Shown here: one piece after another, positions 52,829-61,747 of the stretch | Layout of the letters: every line of letters begins with the position of its first letter | Numbering within the stretch: the first letter of the stretch is position 1 | Source of the DNA: an uncultured Pelagibacteraceae bacterium | GTDB lineage: Bacteria > Pseudomonadota > Alphaproteobacteria > Pelagibacterales > Pelagibacteraceae | NCBI GenBank assembly: GCA_902583455.1 | Contig: CACHVY010000001.1 | Span: 62,001-126,000, forward strand | DNA length: 64,000 nucleotides | Reading direction: 5' to 3' | Program-made: the position numbers and the translations under genes | Notes under the pieces: generated by a model | What the model was told of the DNA's origin: nothing | What the model saw: only the letters and a program-made list of their open reading frames with translations | The model's database searches: none

Positions 52829-53289
52829 TATTTTTTATTTTCCTCTGCCTTTGGAGCTTCTTTTGGAGCATCAGCTTTTTTCTCTTCCGCCTTTGGAGCT
52901 TCTTTTGGAGCATCAGCTTTTTTCTCTTCTGCCTTTGGAGCATCAGCTTTTTTATCCTCTTTTTTTTCAGCACCAGCATCTTGTTTTTTTCTATCTTTTT
53001 TTGGAATAGCTTTGTTGGGATTATTACCAGCTGCAGGCATTTCAATTAATTTATTCTCCCCTAAAATTCTTGCAACTCTAGTAGTTGGTTTTGCTCCTTG
53101 ACTTAACCAATATTTAATTCTCTCAGATTCAAGACCTACTCTATCTTTTTTATCTTTTGGTAACAGTGGATTGAAATATCCTAGTTTTTCTATAAATCTT
53201 CCATCTCTTGGAAATCTGCTGTCTGCTACAACTATCTTATATACTGGTCTTTTTTTTGTACCGCCCATTGATAATCTAAGTTTTAACAT
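52828..53289 (-). CDS. rpsP: 30S ribosomal protein S16 with repetitive C-terminal tail
   Basis: The first about 85 residues are standard S16: [40 protein letters not shown] and [18 protein letters not shown]. They are followed by about 65 residues of low-complexity Lys/Ala/Asp/Pro/Glu sequence built on a 14-residue unit ([14 protein letters not shown]). The total is 153 residues. A strong AAGGAG Shine-Dalgarno (53295-53300) lies 5 bases before the ATG, one of the best in the window. It heads the trmD-rplS group after ffh. Confidence 0.95.
   Translation of the reverse strand: MLKLRLSMGGTKKRPVYKIVVADSRFPRDGRFIEKLGYFNPLLPKDKKDRVGLESERIKYWLSQGAKPTTRVARILGENKLIEMPAAGNNPNKAIPKKDRKKQDAGAEKKEDKKADAPKAEEKKADAPKEAPKAEEKKADAPKEAPKAEENKK
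52850..52953 (-). repeat. 42-bp in-frame tandem repeat in rpsP
   Basis: Two almost identical 42-base units (52850-52891 and 52892-52933, differing at one base near the end) are followed by a third, partial unit lacking 12 bases. The repeat encodes a 14-residue block of the S16 tail, so copy number can change without breaking the frame. Confidence 0.92.
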
Positions 53290-53302
53290 TTTTTCTCCTT
53301 TA

Positions 53303-54661
53303 TTATTTTAATTGATTGAAGAGTTCTGGTGGCAATCCTTTATCCATTAACCCTTTTGTGTTTCCTTTTGACATTTTTTTCATCATGTCAGACATCATTT
53401 TAAATTGTTTTAACAATTTATTGATAGTGGCAATATCTGTACCGGAGCCATTAGCAATTCTTTTTTTTCTAGATCCATTTATTATTTTAGGATTATCTCT
53501 TTCTTGTTTTGTCATTGACAATATTACTGCCTCATTTTGAGTTATAATTTTTTCATCAACTCCTGCTTGATCCATTTGTGATTTTAATTTTGAGACACCT
53601 GGTAAAAAAGACATTACTCCCTCTATACCACCCATTTTTTTCATTTGTCTTAATTGTGTTAAATAATCATCTAGTGAAAATTGTCCTTTTTTTAAAGTTT
53701 CTTCAGCTTCTTTTAATTTTTCTTCGTCGATGTCTTGTGCTGCTTTCTCAACTAGAGAAATGATATCTCCCATACCTAAAATTCTATTTGCAATCCTGTC
53801 AGGGTGAAAAATTTCTAGATTTTCAATTTTTTCTCCTATTCCTAAAAATTTGATTGGCACATTAGCAACATGTTTCATACTAAGTGCTGCACCACCTCTT
53901 CCATCTCCATCAGCACGTGTTAAAATTATTCCTGTAAGTTTTACTGTATTTCCAAATTCCTTTGCCACATTAGCAGCTACTTGACCAGTAAGTGAATCAG
54001 CGACCAGTATTGTTTCAGTTGGTTTTATGACTTCCTCTATTTGTTTTATTTCACTCATCATCTGTAAATCGATTTGTGTTCTTCCAGCGGTATCAAAAAT
54101 AATAACATCTGAGCCATTAAGGTTTGCAGCCGTTAAGGCTCTTCTGCAAATATCCGTGGGTATTTGACCTTCTATTATTGGCAGTGTTTGAATATTATTT
54201 TGCTCACCAAGAACTTTTAATTGGTCTTGAGCAGCAGGACGATAGATATCTAAACTTGCCATCATGATCTTTTTTTTGTTATTTTTTTCTAAAAATTTAG
54301 ATAATTTTGCGGTACTAGTTGTCTTACCAGATCCTTGGAGTCCTACCATCATAATTGAAATTGGTGGATTAGATTTTAAATTAATTTCTTGATTTTTATC
54401 ACCTAAGAAATTTACAAGCTCGTCATAGACAATTTTTACAACCATCTGCCCAGGAGCTGTTGATCTTAGAATTTCTTTCCCTAAAACTTTCGGTTTAACA
54501 TTATTAATAAATTCTTTTGCGACGTCTAAAGAAACATCTGCCTCTAATAGAGCTTGTCTTATTAATCTTAAACCATCATCAACCTGACCTTCATCAAGTG
54601 ATGGTGATTTTTTAAATTTATCGAGTATACCCTCGAATTTATTTGTTAAATTTTCAAACAT
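53303..54661 (-). CDS. ffh: Signal recognition particle protein Ffh
   Basis: This is the GTPase of the signal recognition particle, 452 residues. The N domain comes first, then the G domain with [14 protein letters not shown] near residue 108, [11 protein letters not shown] near 140, [13 protein letters not shown] near 190 and [13 protein letters not shown] near 248. The methionine-rich M domain ([14 protein letters not shown], then [12 protein letters not shown]) binds signal peptides and SRP RNA. It is divergent from dapF and ftsY (its receptor, 970 bases away on the other strand). A structured leader lies directly upstream. Confidence 0.97.
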   Translation of the reverse strand: MFENLTNKFEGILDKFKKSPSLDEGQVDDGLRLIRQALLEADVSLDVAKEFINNVKPKVLGKEILRSTAPGQMVVKIVYDELVNFLGDKNQEINLKSNPPISIMMVGLQGSGKTTSTAKLSKFLEKNNKKKIMMASLDIYRPAAQDQLKVLGEQNNIQTLPIIEGQIPTDICRRALTAANLNGSDVIIFDTAGRTQIDLQMMSEIKQIEEVIKPTETILVADSLTGQVAANVAKEFGNTVKLTGIILTRADGDGRGGAALSMKHVANVPIKFLGIGEKIENLEIFHPDRIANRILGMGDIISLVEKAAQDIDEEKLKEAEETLKKGQFSLDDYLTQLRQMKKMGGIEGVMSFLPGVSKLKSQMDQAGVDEKIITQNEAVILSMTKQERDNPKIINGSRKKRIANGSGTDIATINKLLKQFKMMSDMMKKMSKGNTKGLMDKGLPPELFNQLK

Positions 54662-54673
54662 ATTTTAATCCAG

Positions 54674-54760
54674 CAGTCATCGCACCAGTGGGCGAACCCT
54701 CGCTGACTGGTGTCGATCTCTTTGTTTCCAAAGACACCGCAAAATGCTGTTTTTTTGCGG
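54674..54760 (-). ncRNA. Candidate structured leader RNA upstream of ffh
   Basis: The 159-base gap between ffh and dapF holds dense inverted repeats. CCGCAAAA/TTTTGCGG (54737-54744 with 54753-54760) is a perfect 8-bp stem. GGTGTC/GACACC (54709-54714 with 54733-54738) encloses CTTTG/CAAAG with a GAAA loop on the minus strand. CACCAGT/ACTGGTG (54683-54689 with 54706-54712) has an inner GGG/CCC pair closed by a UUCG loop. CAGTCA/TGACTG (54674-54679 with 54704-54709) competes with that helix. The structures end 13 bases before the ffh ATG. It does not match the SRP RNA core I know. It may be a cis-regulatory leader of ffh or a separate small RNA. Confidence 0.55.
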
Positions 54761-54820
54761 AAGTGGTGAGAAACTATAATAGAGGTTCAAAAAGTCAATA
54801 AATAAGTTAAGTATAAATAT

Positions 54821-55633
54821 ATGGATTTTAAAGCATATAAAATGGACGGTTTAGGAAATGACTTTGTTATTATCGATCAAAGAGATAGTGACTTTGAATT
54901 AAATAAGTCTCAAATAAAAAGTATTTGTGACAGAAAAAAAATTGGTTGCGATCAACTGATTTTAGTTAAAAAAAGTGAAAAAGTTGATGCTTATTTAATT
55001 TTTAAAAATTCTGATGGATCCGACTCAGCAGCTTGTGGTAATGGTACGAGATGTGTAGCAAGCCTTTTGTCAAAAGAAAATGCTAAAACTGAAATCACAT
55101 TTGAAACGGAGAGCGGTATTCTAAAATCTAAAATCTTAAATGAGAATAATATCCAAACTAATATTGGAATTCCTAAAACAAATTGGAATGAAATACCTTT
55201 AGCAAAAGAAGTAGATACAAAGAATGTTGAAATTAAAGTAGATAATCTTAATCTTTCAGGGACAGCAGTGAATGTTGGAAATCCGCATATAATTTTTTTT
55301 ACTGAAGATTTAGATAAAATTCAAATAAAAGACATAGGGCCTAAAATTGAAAGTAATTCTTTGTTTCCAGAAAAAGTAAACGTGACATTTGCAAAAAAAA
55401 TTAATGATAAACATTTTAAGGTTTTACATTGGGAAAGAGGGGCAGGCTTGACTAAAGCTTGTGGTACTGCAGCGTGTGCTACAGCAATTGCAGGTGAAAT
55501 AAATAAAATTTCAATTTATCCTACTGAAATTGAATTTAAATTAGGAAAGATCAAAATAAATAAGGACGTTGATGGAAATATCCTTATGGAAGGAAATGTA
55601 TCTAATATAGAAAAAATTCATTTAAACCTATGA
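54821..55633 (+). CDS. dapF: Diaminopimelate epimerase
   Basis: This enzyme converts LL- to meso-diaminopimelate for lysine and peptidoglycan. The 270-residue protein has KMDGLGNDFVIID near residue 7. The two catalytic cysteines are in SAACGNGTRCVAS near 70 and in TKACGTAACATAIA near 212. GNPHIIFF lies near 155. Its stop overlaps the ftsY ATG as ATGA. The pairing of dapF with ftsY is familiar in alphaproteobacteria, sometimes with a methylthiotransferase gene between them; none is here. Confidence 0.96.
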   Translation: MDFKAYKMDGLGNDFVIIDQRDSDFELNKSQIKSICDRKKIGCDQLILVKKSEKVDAYLIFKNSDGSDSAACGNGTRCVASLLSKENAKTEITFETESGILKSKILNENNIQTNIGIPKTNWNEIPLAKEVDTKNVEIKVDNLNLSGTAVNVGNPHIIFFTEDLDKIQIKDIGPKIESNSLFPEKVNVTFAKKINDKHFKVLHWERGAGLTKACGTAACATAIAGEINKISIYPTEIEFKLGKIKINKDVDGNILMEGNVSNIEKIHLNL

Positions 55634-56550
55634 TAAATATTTTTAAAAAATTTAAAGACGGTTTAAAAAAAACTACTTCAAATTTTTCTAAAGGTATTAA
55701 AGAAATCATAATTAACAAAGAAATTGGTGATAAAGAATTAGAAAAAATTGAAGAATTTTTGATCCAATCAGATGTTGGAGTAAAAGCATCTTCTGAAATT
55801 AGAGAGGAAATTTCTAACCGTAAAATTGATCCGAGTAAGAACGAACTTGAAGAGATTCAAAATATTATAAATAATTATATAAATTCTTTATTGAAACCTT
55901 TAGAAAACAAAAATTTTTTTAGTAAAACTCAAGAGAGAAAAGCAGTTCTTATCTCTGGAGTAAATGGTGTAGGCAAAACCACAACAATTGCAAAAATGTC
56001 AAAACTTTATAAATCAAATCATAATGAAGTAATTTTTGTAGCTTGTGACACATTTAGAGCAGCAGCAATTGATCAGCTGGAGAGATGGTCAAAAAAATTA
56101 AATTGCGAAATAATTAAGTCCGAACCAGGAAGTGATCCTGCATCTGTTGCCTATAAGGCTATGGAGTTTGCAAAGAAAAATAATGTAGATATTACTTTAA
56201 TAGATACAGCGGGTAGATTGCAAAATAAAAAAAATTTAATGGATGAATTTAAAAAAATTGGAAATGTAATAAAAAAAATAGATGAGAAAGCGCCACAAGA
56301 TGTAATTTTAGTCTTAGACGCTACATCTGGTCAAAACGCTATAAATCAGGTCGAAGAATTCAATAAGATTATACCAATCACAGGGTTAATTATGACCAAA
56401 CTTGATGGTACAGCAAAAGGTGGTATTTTAATTGCAGTTTCTAAAAAATTTCAGTTACCGATTATCGCTTTAGGGTTTGGTGAAAAAGAGGATGATCTTC
56501 AAATCTTTGATAGTGAAAGTTTTTCTAAAAATTTCATTAATTTTAATTGA
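55630..56550 (+). CDS. ftsY: Signal recognition particle receptor FtsY
   Basis: This is the membrane-associated GTPase that docks SRP-ribosome complexes. The 306 residues contain only the NG core; the long acidic N-terminal domain of E. coli FtsY is missing, as in many alphaproteobacteria. G-motifs are ISGVNGVGKTTTIAKM near residue 110, DTFRAAAIDQLERW near 142, LIDTAGRLQNKKNL near 190 and TKLDGTAKGG near 255. It converges on the next gene with a 3-base gap. Confidence 0.97.
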   Translation: MINIFKKFKDGLKKTTSNFSKGIKEIIINKEIGDKELEKIEEFLIQSDVGVKASSEIREEISNRKIDPSKNELEEIQNIINNYINSLLKPLENKNFFSKTQERKAVLISGVNGVGKTTTIAKMSKLYKSNHNEVIFVACDTFRAAAIDQLERWSKKLNCEIIKSEPGSDPASVAYKAMEFAKKNNVDITLIDTAGRLQNKKNLMDEFKKIGNVIKKIDEKAPQDVILVLDATSGQNAINQVEEFNKIIPITGLIMTKLDGTAKGGILIAVSKKFQLPIIALGFGEKEDDLQIFDSESFSKNFINFN

Positions 56551-56553
56551 TCA

Positions 56554-57363
56554 CTATATAATTTTTAAAAAATTTTTAATTTTTTCTAACAACTCTTCAT
56601 CAAATTCCATCATATGGTCATCATCTTTTCTAAAATAACTTAACTTGGGTTCAGAAAAATTTTCGAACATTTCTTTTCCCATGCTGAAAGGGACAATTTT
56701 ATCTTTGTCACCATGCATTACCATTTTAGGAAAATTTATTTTATCAATTTTTTTTATCGATTCGTATTTATCTTTCAAAAGTATTTTTACTGGCAAATAT
56801 GGATAATATATTTTTGATAATTTAACCATTGATGTAAAAGGCGACTCTAAAATTATTCCTGCAAAATTATGTTTTGATGCTAAATCAACAGCCACTGCTG
56901 TTCCTAACGACTCACCGTATAAAATTATGTCTTTGTCAGATACACCAATATTATTTAGCCATTTTTTTGCTGCCTCAGAATCTTTGTAAAGACCGATTTC
57001 ATTTGGCTCACCCTTATTACCACTAAATCCTCTGTAAGCTATAATCAAATAGTTTAAATCAAGTTTTGAAATATCGTTTAATTTATAAATTCTATTTTGA
57101 AGATTTCCTGCATTACCATGAAAAAAGAGCAATGTTTTAAATTTTTTATTTTTTACATGATGCCAGCCTAAAAGTTTAAAATCTGAATTTATATAAACTT
57201 TTTCAATTTTATGATTTAATTGATTTTCCTCAAGATAGTTATTTTCATTAGGGTGATACATTAATTTTCTCTGTGAAAGAAAAATAACGATTACAACCAC
57301 TAGATAAATGACTGTTAAAGCTATAGCTGAATTTAAAATTATCATTGAAATTTTCTTATACAT
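56554..57363 (-). CDS. Membrane-anchored alpha/beta hydrolase
   Basis: This 269-residue protein has one N-terminal membrane helix (about residues 5-29), then a hydrolase domain of the BEM46/YfhR type. Visible motifs are LLFFHGNAGNLQNRI near 80, YRGFSGNKGEPNE near 110, the nucleophile elbow in YGESLGTAVAVDLA near 145, an Asp in MHGDKDKIVPFSM near 217 and the His in DDDHMMEFDEE near 252. The catalytic domain probably faces the periplasm or stays at the membrane. Substrate is unknown. It overlaps the upstream exporter gene by 8 bases. Confidence 0.82.
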   Translation of the reverse strand: MYKKISMIILNSAIALTVIYLVVVIVIFLSQRKLMYHPNENNYLEENQLNHKIEKVYINSDFKLLGWHHVKNKKFKTLLFFHGNAGNLQNRIYKLNDISKLDLNYLIIAYRGFSGNKGEPNEIGLYKDSEAAKKWLNNIGVSDKDIILYGESLGTAVAVDLASKHNFAGIILESPFTSMVKLSKIYYPYLPVKILLKDKYESIKKIDKINFPKMVMHGDKDKIVPFSMGKEMFENFSEPKLSYFRKDDDHMMEFDEELLEKIKNFLKII

Positions 57364-58249
57364 TTTTTTTTTTATATTTTACTAAATAAACACCTAAAAA
57401 TACTAATATTGTTCCATATACATGGAAAGTTTTTAAATTTTCACCAAAAAACAAAATTCCATAAAAAGCACCATACACAGTAAAAAGGTATAAAGTGAAA
57501 CCAGTTGTAGTTGCTCCTAAATATTTTTGAGCATAGGTATACAAGGAAAATGCTATTATCCCTGGTGAGACTGCGGCAAATATTACCCAAATTATAAAGT
57601 TTGTATCAAACGTAGTGCTTTTTATAAAAATTTCTTCAGTCAGATAAAAAGGTAATAAACTTAAAGCACCAAATAAAGATATTAGTGTAAAACGTTCAAA
57701 TACTTTGAGCGATGACTTCCAATAAAATAGAAAAATAGAGTATAAAGCCCAACCAATTGATGCTCCTAACATCCAGAGATCACCTTTGGTAAACATTAGT
57801 TCAATTAATGCTAAATAATCTCCTTTGATAATAATAATTATAACTCCCAATAAACATGATATTAGTCCTATTATTTTAAGTAAATTCATTTTTTCTTTAA
57901 AAAAAAAATAACTTATTAAAATTATAAAAATTGGAGAAGAAGTATAAATTATACCCATATTTATTATTGTAGTAGTTTGACCTGCAATAAATGGAAAAGC
58001 TCCACAAACTCCGCATCCCATAAAACCCAAAAAAAATAATTTCTTATATTCTTTAAGTATAATTTTTTTTTTAGAAAAAATTGTGTAATTAAAAATTAGA
58101 AGAATTAAAAAAACTGTTAACCACCGCCAAAAAGCAAGAGATATTGGCGGTATGTATTCAACTCCACCTCTTGCAACTACAAGATTGCTTGCCATAAATA
58201 TTGGTTGAATTACTAATAAAGAATAAGCTAGAAGCTCTTTTTTAATCAC
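57356..58249 (-). CDS. EamA/DMT-family transporter
   Basis: This 297-residue protein has about ten membrane helices in two related halves, as in the drug/metabolite transporter superfamily. It has VARGGVEYIPPISLAFWRW near residues 25-43 and the second-half VSPGIIAFSLYTYAQKYLGA near 228-247. The start is a GTG at 58249, 8 bases after the stop of a 58-residue membrane protein gene. Such proteins often export amino acids or metabolites; the substrate cannot be deduced. Confidence 0.83.
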   Translation of the reverse strand: MIKKELLAYSLLVIQPIFMASNLVVARGGVEYIPPISLAFWRWLTVFLILLIFNYTIFSKKKIILKEYKKLFFLGFMGCGVCGAFPFIAGQTTTIINMGIIYTSSPIFIILISYFFFKEKMNLLKIIGLISCLLGVIIIIIKGDYLALIELMFTKGDLWMLGASIGWALYSIFLFYWKSSLKVFERFTLISLFGALSLLPFYLTEEIFIKSTTFDTNFIIWVIFAAVSPGIIAFSLYTYAQKYLGATTTGFTLYLFTVYGAFYGILFFGENLKTFHVYGTILVFLGVYLVKYKKKNV

Positions 58250-58257
58250 GAAACGTG

Positions 58258-58434
58258 TTATGATTTATCGAAAAAAGATTCGTATATCATCATTACTATC
58301 GCTATACCCATTAAGATATATACTGGCAAAACATCCAAAAAACCAATCATCATAGATCTTGTTAGTGTTGTTGCAAGTCCAACTAAAAAAAATATTGCAA
58401 AACTTAGACCAATAATAACTGTGATTTTATTCAT
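58258..58434 (-). CDS. Small two-helix membrane protein (58 residues), unrecognised
   Basis: An open frame runs from an ATG at 58434 to a TAA at 58258. It starts MNKITVIIGLSFAIFFLVGL and ends IYESFFDKS. Two hydrophobic segments (about residues 4-22 and 34-51) are joined by a short loop with an Arg, suggesting a small inner-membrane protein. The start overlaps the amidase stop by 8 bases and the stop lies 8 bases before the exporter start, so it fills the gap exactly as an operon member would. I do not recognise the family. Codon use looks like its neighbours. Confidence 0.72.
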   Translation of the reverse strand: MNKITVIIGLSFAIFFLVGLATTLTRSMMIGFLDVLPVYILMGIAIVMMIYESFFDKS

Positions 58435-59764
58435 TAAATTTTTTGCTCTCCTTTTCCAGCCAGTTAGCTACACCTAAAAATCTGTTATCGTCATGCCTGT
58501 CGCCAACTAATTGGACACCTAATGGTAAATTATTTTCTCCTTGAAGTAAAGGTAGAGAAATGGCTGGCGTATGCATATACGACCATACTCTATTAAAATC
58601 AGCACTTCCTGTACTTTTTAAACCTTTGTCAGCTACACCAGTACTACATGGACTTAAGATTCCATGATAATCTTCAAATACCTCTTTATAAGACTCATAA
58701 CTCCTCTCCATAAAGTCAACTGCATCTAAATATTCTTTAGCAGAATGCTTCATACCTTTTGAAATAGCTGATTGCATTTCCTTTGAAAGTTTTGATTTTG
58801 ATTTTTTGTAATAAACTTGAAAGTTATTAGCTAAATCAGTTTCATGTATTAATCTGTGGTATTTGTCTATATCCTTAAAGTATGAAGGAGTATCAAATAC
58901 TTCAATATTTTTTTTAAAAGATTTTATAAAATATTCAAATGCCTCTCTGGATTTTTTATCAACTTTCTTCCAACTATCTGTCTTATAAAAAATGAACTTT
59001 GGATCAAACATAGGTCCTTTTTTACACTCGTCTAACATAAATTCTGAGGAGTAATGTATGGTCGCTTTATCGTAAGAGTCTTTTTTAATTAACACTTTCG
59101 CAAGTAGTGCAACATCTTCTACGGTCCTTCCAAAAACTCCTATATGGTCAAGATTATACGAAGTTCTTAAAACTCCATTACGTGAAATTAATCCATAACT
59201 TGGTTTGTAACCAACGACGCCACAGTAAGACGCTGGTCTAATCACTGAACCTCCTGTTTGAGAACCAATTGATAAAGGCGCCATATGAGAAGCTATAACA
59301 GCTGCCGACCCACTAGAAGATCCACCTGGAGTTCTTGAATAATCGTGAGGATTTGTTGTTTTAGGTGGAGCAAGGTAAGCTAATTCAGAAGTATTTGTTT
59401 TTCCCATGATTAATGCTCCTGCTGATTTAAGCAAATCTACTACCTCTGCATTTTGTGACTCTGTTTTTCCTTTTCTTAAAACAGTTCCACACTCAGTTGG
59501 CATATCATATGTTCCTATTATATCTTTTAGTGCTACCGGAATTCCATGAAGAGGCCCTACGGGTTTGCCCGACCTTCTATGATTGTCTGCTTCTTCTGCT
59601 TTTTCTAGAAGTAGTTTTTTATCAAAATGGGCCCAAGCTTTTACATCTTTTTCAAATTTATCTATTTGCTCAATGTATGATTTACACAAATCAACAGAGT
59701 TTAGATCAGATTTTTTTATTTTTTCTGCTATTTCAGAGACAGTTAATTGAAATATATTGGACAT
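58427..59764 (-). CDS. Amidase-signature-family hydrolase
   Basis: This 445-residue protein has the Ser-cisSer-Lys triad of the amidase signature family: Lys in GIPVALKDIIGTYD near residue 76, Ser in TPGGSSSGSAAVIAS near 150 and the nucleophile Ser in SIGSQTGGSVIRPASYCG near 172. It may be annotated as GatA, but it is not next to gatB or gatC and instead follows TRAP transporter genes after a 6-base gap. Hydrolysis of an imported amide or related compound is the more likely job. The substrate is unknown. Confidence 0.85.
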   Translation of the reverse strand: MSNIFQLTVSEIAEKIKKSDLNSVDLCKSYIEQIDKFEKDVKAWAHFDKKLLLEKAEEADNHRRSGKPVGPLHGIPVALKDIIGTYDMPTECGTVLRKGKTESQNAEVVDLLKSAGALIMGKTNTSELAYLAPPKTTNPHDYSRTPGGSSSGSAAVIASHMAPLSIGSQTGGSVIRPASYCGVVGYKPSYGLISRNGVLRTSYNLDHIGVFGRTVEDVALLAKVLIKKDSYDKATIHYSSEFMLDECKKGPMFDPKFIFYKTDSWKKVDKKSREAFEYFIKSFKKNIEVFDTPSYFKDIDKYHRLIHETDLANNFQVYYKKSKSKLSKEMQSAISKGMKHSAKEYLDAVDFMERSYESYKEVFEDYHGILSPCSTGVADKGLKSTGSADFNRVWSYMHTPAISLPLLQGENNLPLGVQLVGDRHDDNRFLGVANWLEKESKKFNE

Positions 59765-59770
59765 TAAAAT

Positions 59771-61132
59771 TTATTCTGCGAATAAAACATCTGGTAACCA
59801 TAAAGCGATACCAGGAAACATATACATTAAAACCATTGCAAATATTACTATTCCAAGAAAAGGCATTATACCTCTAAAGATTTGCATTAATTCAACGTTT
59901 CTACTTTGCACACCCTTTAAATAATAAGCCGACATTGCCATCGGTGGAGTTAGAAAAGATGTTTGTAAATTTAAAGCTATTAACATTGCAAAAAAATACG
60001 GGTTTACTCCAAAAAATTCTACTAGCGGTAAAAATATTGGGACAAATATAATTAAAATTTCAGTCCACTCTAGTGGCCAACCAAGTAAAAATATTATGAT
60101 TTGTGTGATAACTAAAAATTGCCAAGGTTGAATATCCATTGATTTAAAAAATTCTTCAAAAACTTCATGGCCACCTAAATATGAGAAAACTGATGCAAAT
60201 GTCCAAGATCCAACAAATAACCACATAATCATTGCACTTGTTTTAGCTGTTAGAAAAACAGATTCTTTAAAATTTTTCCATTTTAATGACTTATAAAAAA
60301 AAGATAAAATTAAAGCTCCAAATGCTCCTACTGCAGCAGCCTCTGCTGGAGTAGCTAATCCACCTAAAATTGTACCTAAAACCAAAATTATTAGAGAGAA
60401 CAATGGAACAAAAGAAACTAGAACCTCTTTTAAAATTACTGATCTTGGCGGAATTTCCTCTGCTGCGGGCTTAGGTGCTAAAGACGGATTGAAGTATGCT
60501 CTTATAATTACATATAAAATATAAAGGCCTGCTAACATTAAGCCAGGAAATATAGCAGCAGCAAAAAGTCTTAGTGGAGATAATTGAGCTATTACTGCAT
60601 ATACAATTAACATAATACTTGGAGGTATTAAAATTCCCAAACATCCTCCTGAACATATAACTCCGGATGCAAATTTTTTATCATATCCAGCTCTTATCAT
60701 TGCTGGCCAAGCTAAAAGACCCATTAAAGTTACAACTGCTCCAATTATTCCTGTTGCTGTAGAAAATAATGCACATGTTACGAGTGCTGCGACAGCCATT
60801 GAGGCTGGTAGCCTATGGGAAGCAAGTCTTATAGCAAAAAACAATTTTGCTACTATCCCAGCTCTTTCAACTAAGTAACCCATAAATAAAAATAAAGGCA
60901 CCGCAGTTAAAACTGTATTATCCATTATGGTGTAAGTATTTTGGACTAATAAAGAAAATATCCGATTATCAAGCAGATGATCCATCCTAGTTGGATCAAA
61001 GTAAGCGTAATATCCAAACCCAACACCCATAGCTAGTAGAGTGAATGCAATTGGGAAACCTAAAAGAACTGCAAATAAAAATAAGCTCATCATTAGTATT
61101 GCAATTTCTGGGTTTGTTAATTCAAATAACAT
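59771..61132 (-). CDS. dctM: TRAP transporter large membrane subunit
   Basis: This 453-residue protein has about 12 membrane helices and belongs to the DctM/SiaM-type family. It has LLGFPIAFTLLAMGVGFGYY near residue 23-42, VPLFLFMGYLVERAGI near 78, GGCLGILIPPSIMLIVYAVI near 160-179, GLATPAEAAAVGAFGAL near 258 and LQTSFLTPPMAMSAYYLKGV near 392. It forms the Na+-driven transport channel with DctQ, whose end it overlaps by 11 bases. Confidence 0.94.
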   Translation of the reverse strand: MLFELTNPEIAILMMSLFLFAVLLGFPIAFTLLAMGVGFGYYAYFDPTRMDHLLDNRIFSLLVQNTYTIMDNTVLTAVPLFLFMGYLVERAGIVAKLFFAIRLASHRLPASMAVAALVTCALFSTATGIIGAVVTLMGLLAWPAMIRAGYDKKFASGVICSGGCLGILIPPSIMLIVYAVIAQLSPLRLFAAAIFPGLMLAGLYILYVIIRAYFNPSLAPKPAAEEIPPRSVILKEVLVSFVPLFSLIILVLGTILGGLATPAEAAAVGAFGALILSFFYKSLKWKNFKESVFLTAKTSAMIMWLFVGSWTFASVFSYLGGHEVFEEFFKSMDIQPWQFLVITQIIIFLLGWPLEWTEILIIFVPIFLPLVEFFGVNPYFFAMLIALNLQTSFLTPPMAMSAYYLKGVQSRNVELMQIFRGIMPFLGIVIFAMVLMYMFPGIALWLPDVLFAE

Positions 61133-61709
61133 CAGCTTTTTCGTCTTTCTGAGATGTTCTCATTAATATTTTTTCGGTTTCTTCAGCACCTGCTGACATT
61201 CTCTCTGGCCAATGACCTGTTTTAATACAAATGATCGCTCTACAAACTTCACTAATTCCTTGGATCGTTAATAAGAGTCCTGACAGTGGTATTATAGATT
61301 TTGCCATATAAATTTGTATTTGTGCTGGACTGTTCCAACTAGTTTCTTTAATTTTCCATGCTAACGCTGCATATTCGTATCCATAAAATACTAGAGCCAA
61401 AATTCCAGGAAAGAAAAAAATAAAATATAAAATTAAATCAATCCAGCCCTGAACTTTTGTAGGAAACAATCTATAAATAACATCTCCTCTAACATGTGCC
61501 TCTGTTGACAAACAATAAGCACCTGCCATCATAAAAATTGCACCATACATTTGTAAACTAAAGTCAAAATTCCAAAGTGTAGGGCTGTTAAAAGCGTAAG
61601 CCATTATTACTTCATAGCAAGTTCCACCCATAAGTATAACTATGCACCATGAGAAGGCTTTACCCATTGATGCACTTAGTGTATCTGCAAATTTTATGAA
61701 AGATTTCAT
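61122..61709 (-). CDS. dctQ: TRAP transporter small membrane subunit
   Basis: This 195-residue protein has four predicted membrane helices. It contains YGAIFMMAGAYCLSTEAHVR GD-type sequence near residues 50-70, where the HVRGDVI pattern is typical of DctQ proteins. The C-terminal tail is charged and cytosolic. It sits between dctP and dctM, after an 84-base gap that carries a strong terminator-like hairpin. Confidence 0.9.
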   Translation of the reverse strand: MKSFIKFADTLSASMGKAFSWCIVILMGGTCYEVIMAYAFNSPTLWNFDFSLQMYGAIFMMAGAYCLSTEAHVRGDVIYRLFPTKVQGWIDLILYFIFFFPGILALVFYGYEYAALAWKIKETSWNSPAQIQIYMAKSIIPLSGLLLTIQGISEVCRAIICIKTGHWPERMSAGAEETEKILMRTSQKDEKADVI

Positions 61710-61747
61710 AATGTCACTTTACGTTAAATTCTATCTATTAATCAAAC

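Noticed and set aside
54662-54820. SRP (4.5S) RNA gene next to ffh
   Set aside because: Neither strand shows the conserved GGAAGCAGCC-type SRP core. The hairpins have a different layout, so I only call a candidate structured leader.
58427-59764. GatA (aspartyl/glutamyl-tRNA amidotransferase A subunit)
   Set aside because: The amidase signature is shared, but no gatC or gatB is adjacent and the gene sits in a TRAP transporter operon, so a catabolic amidase is the better call.
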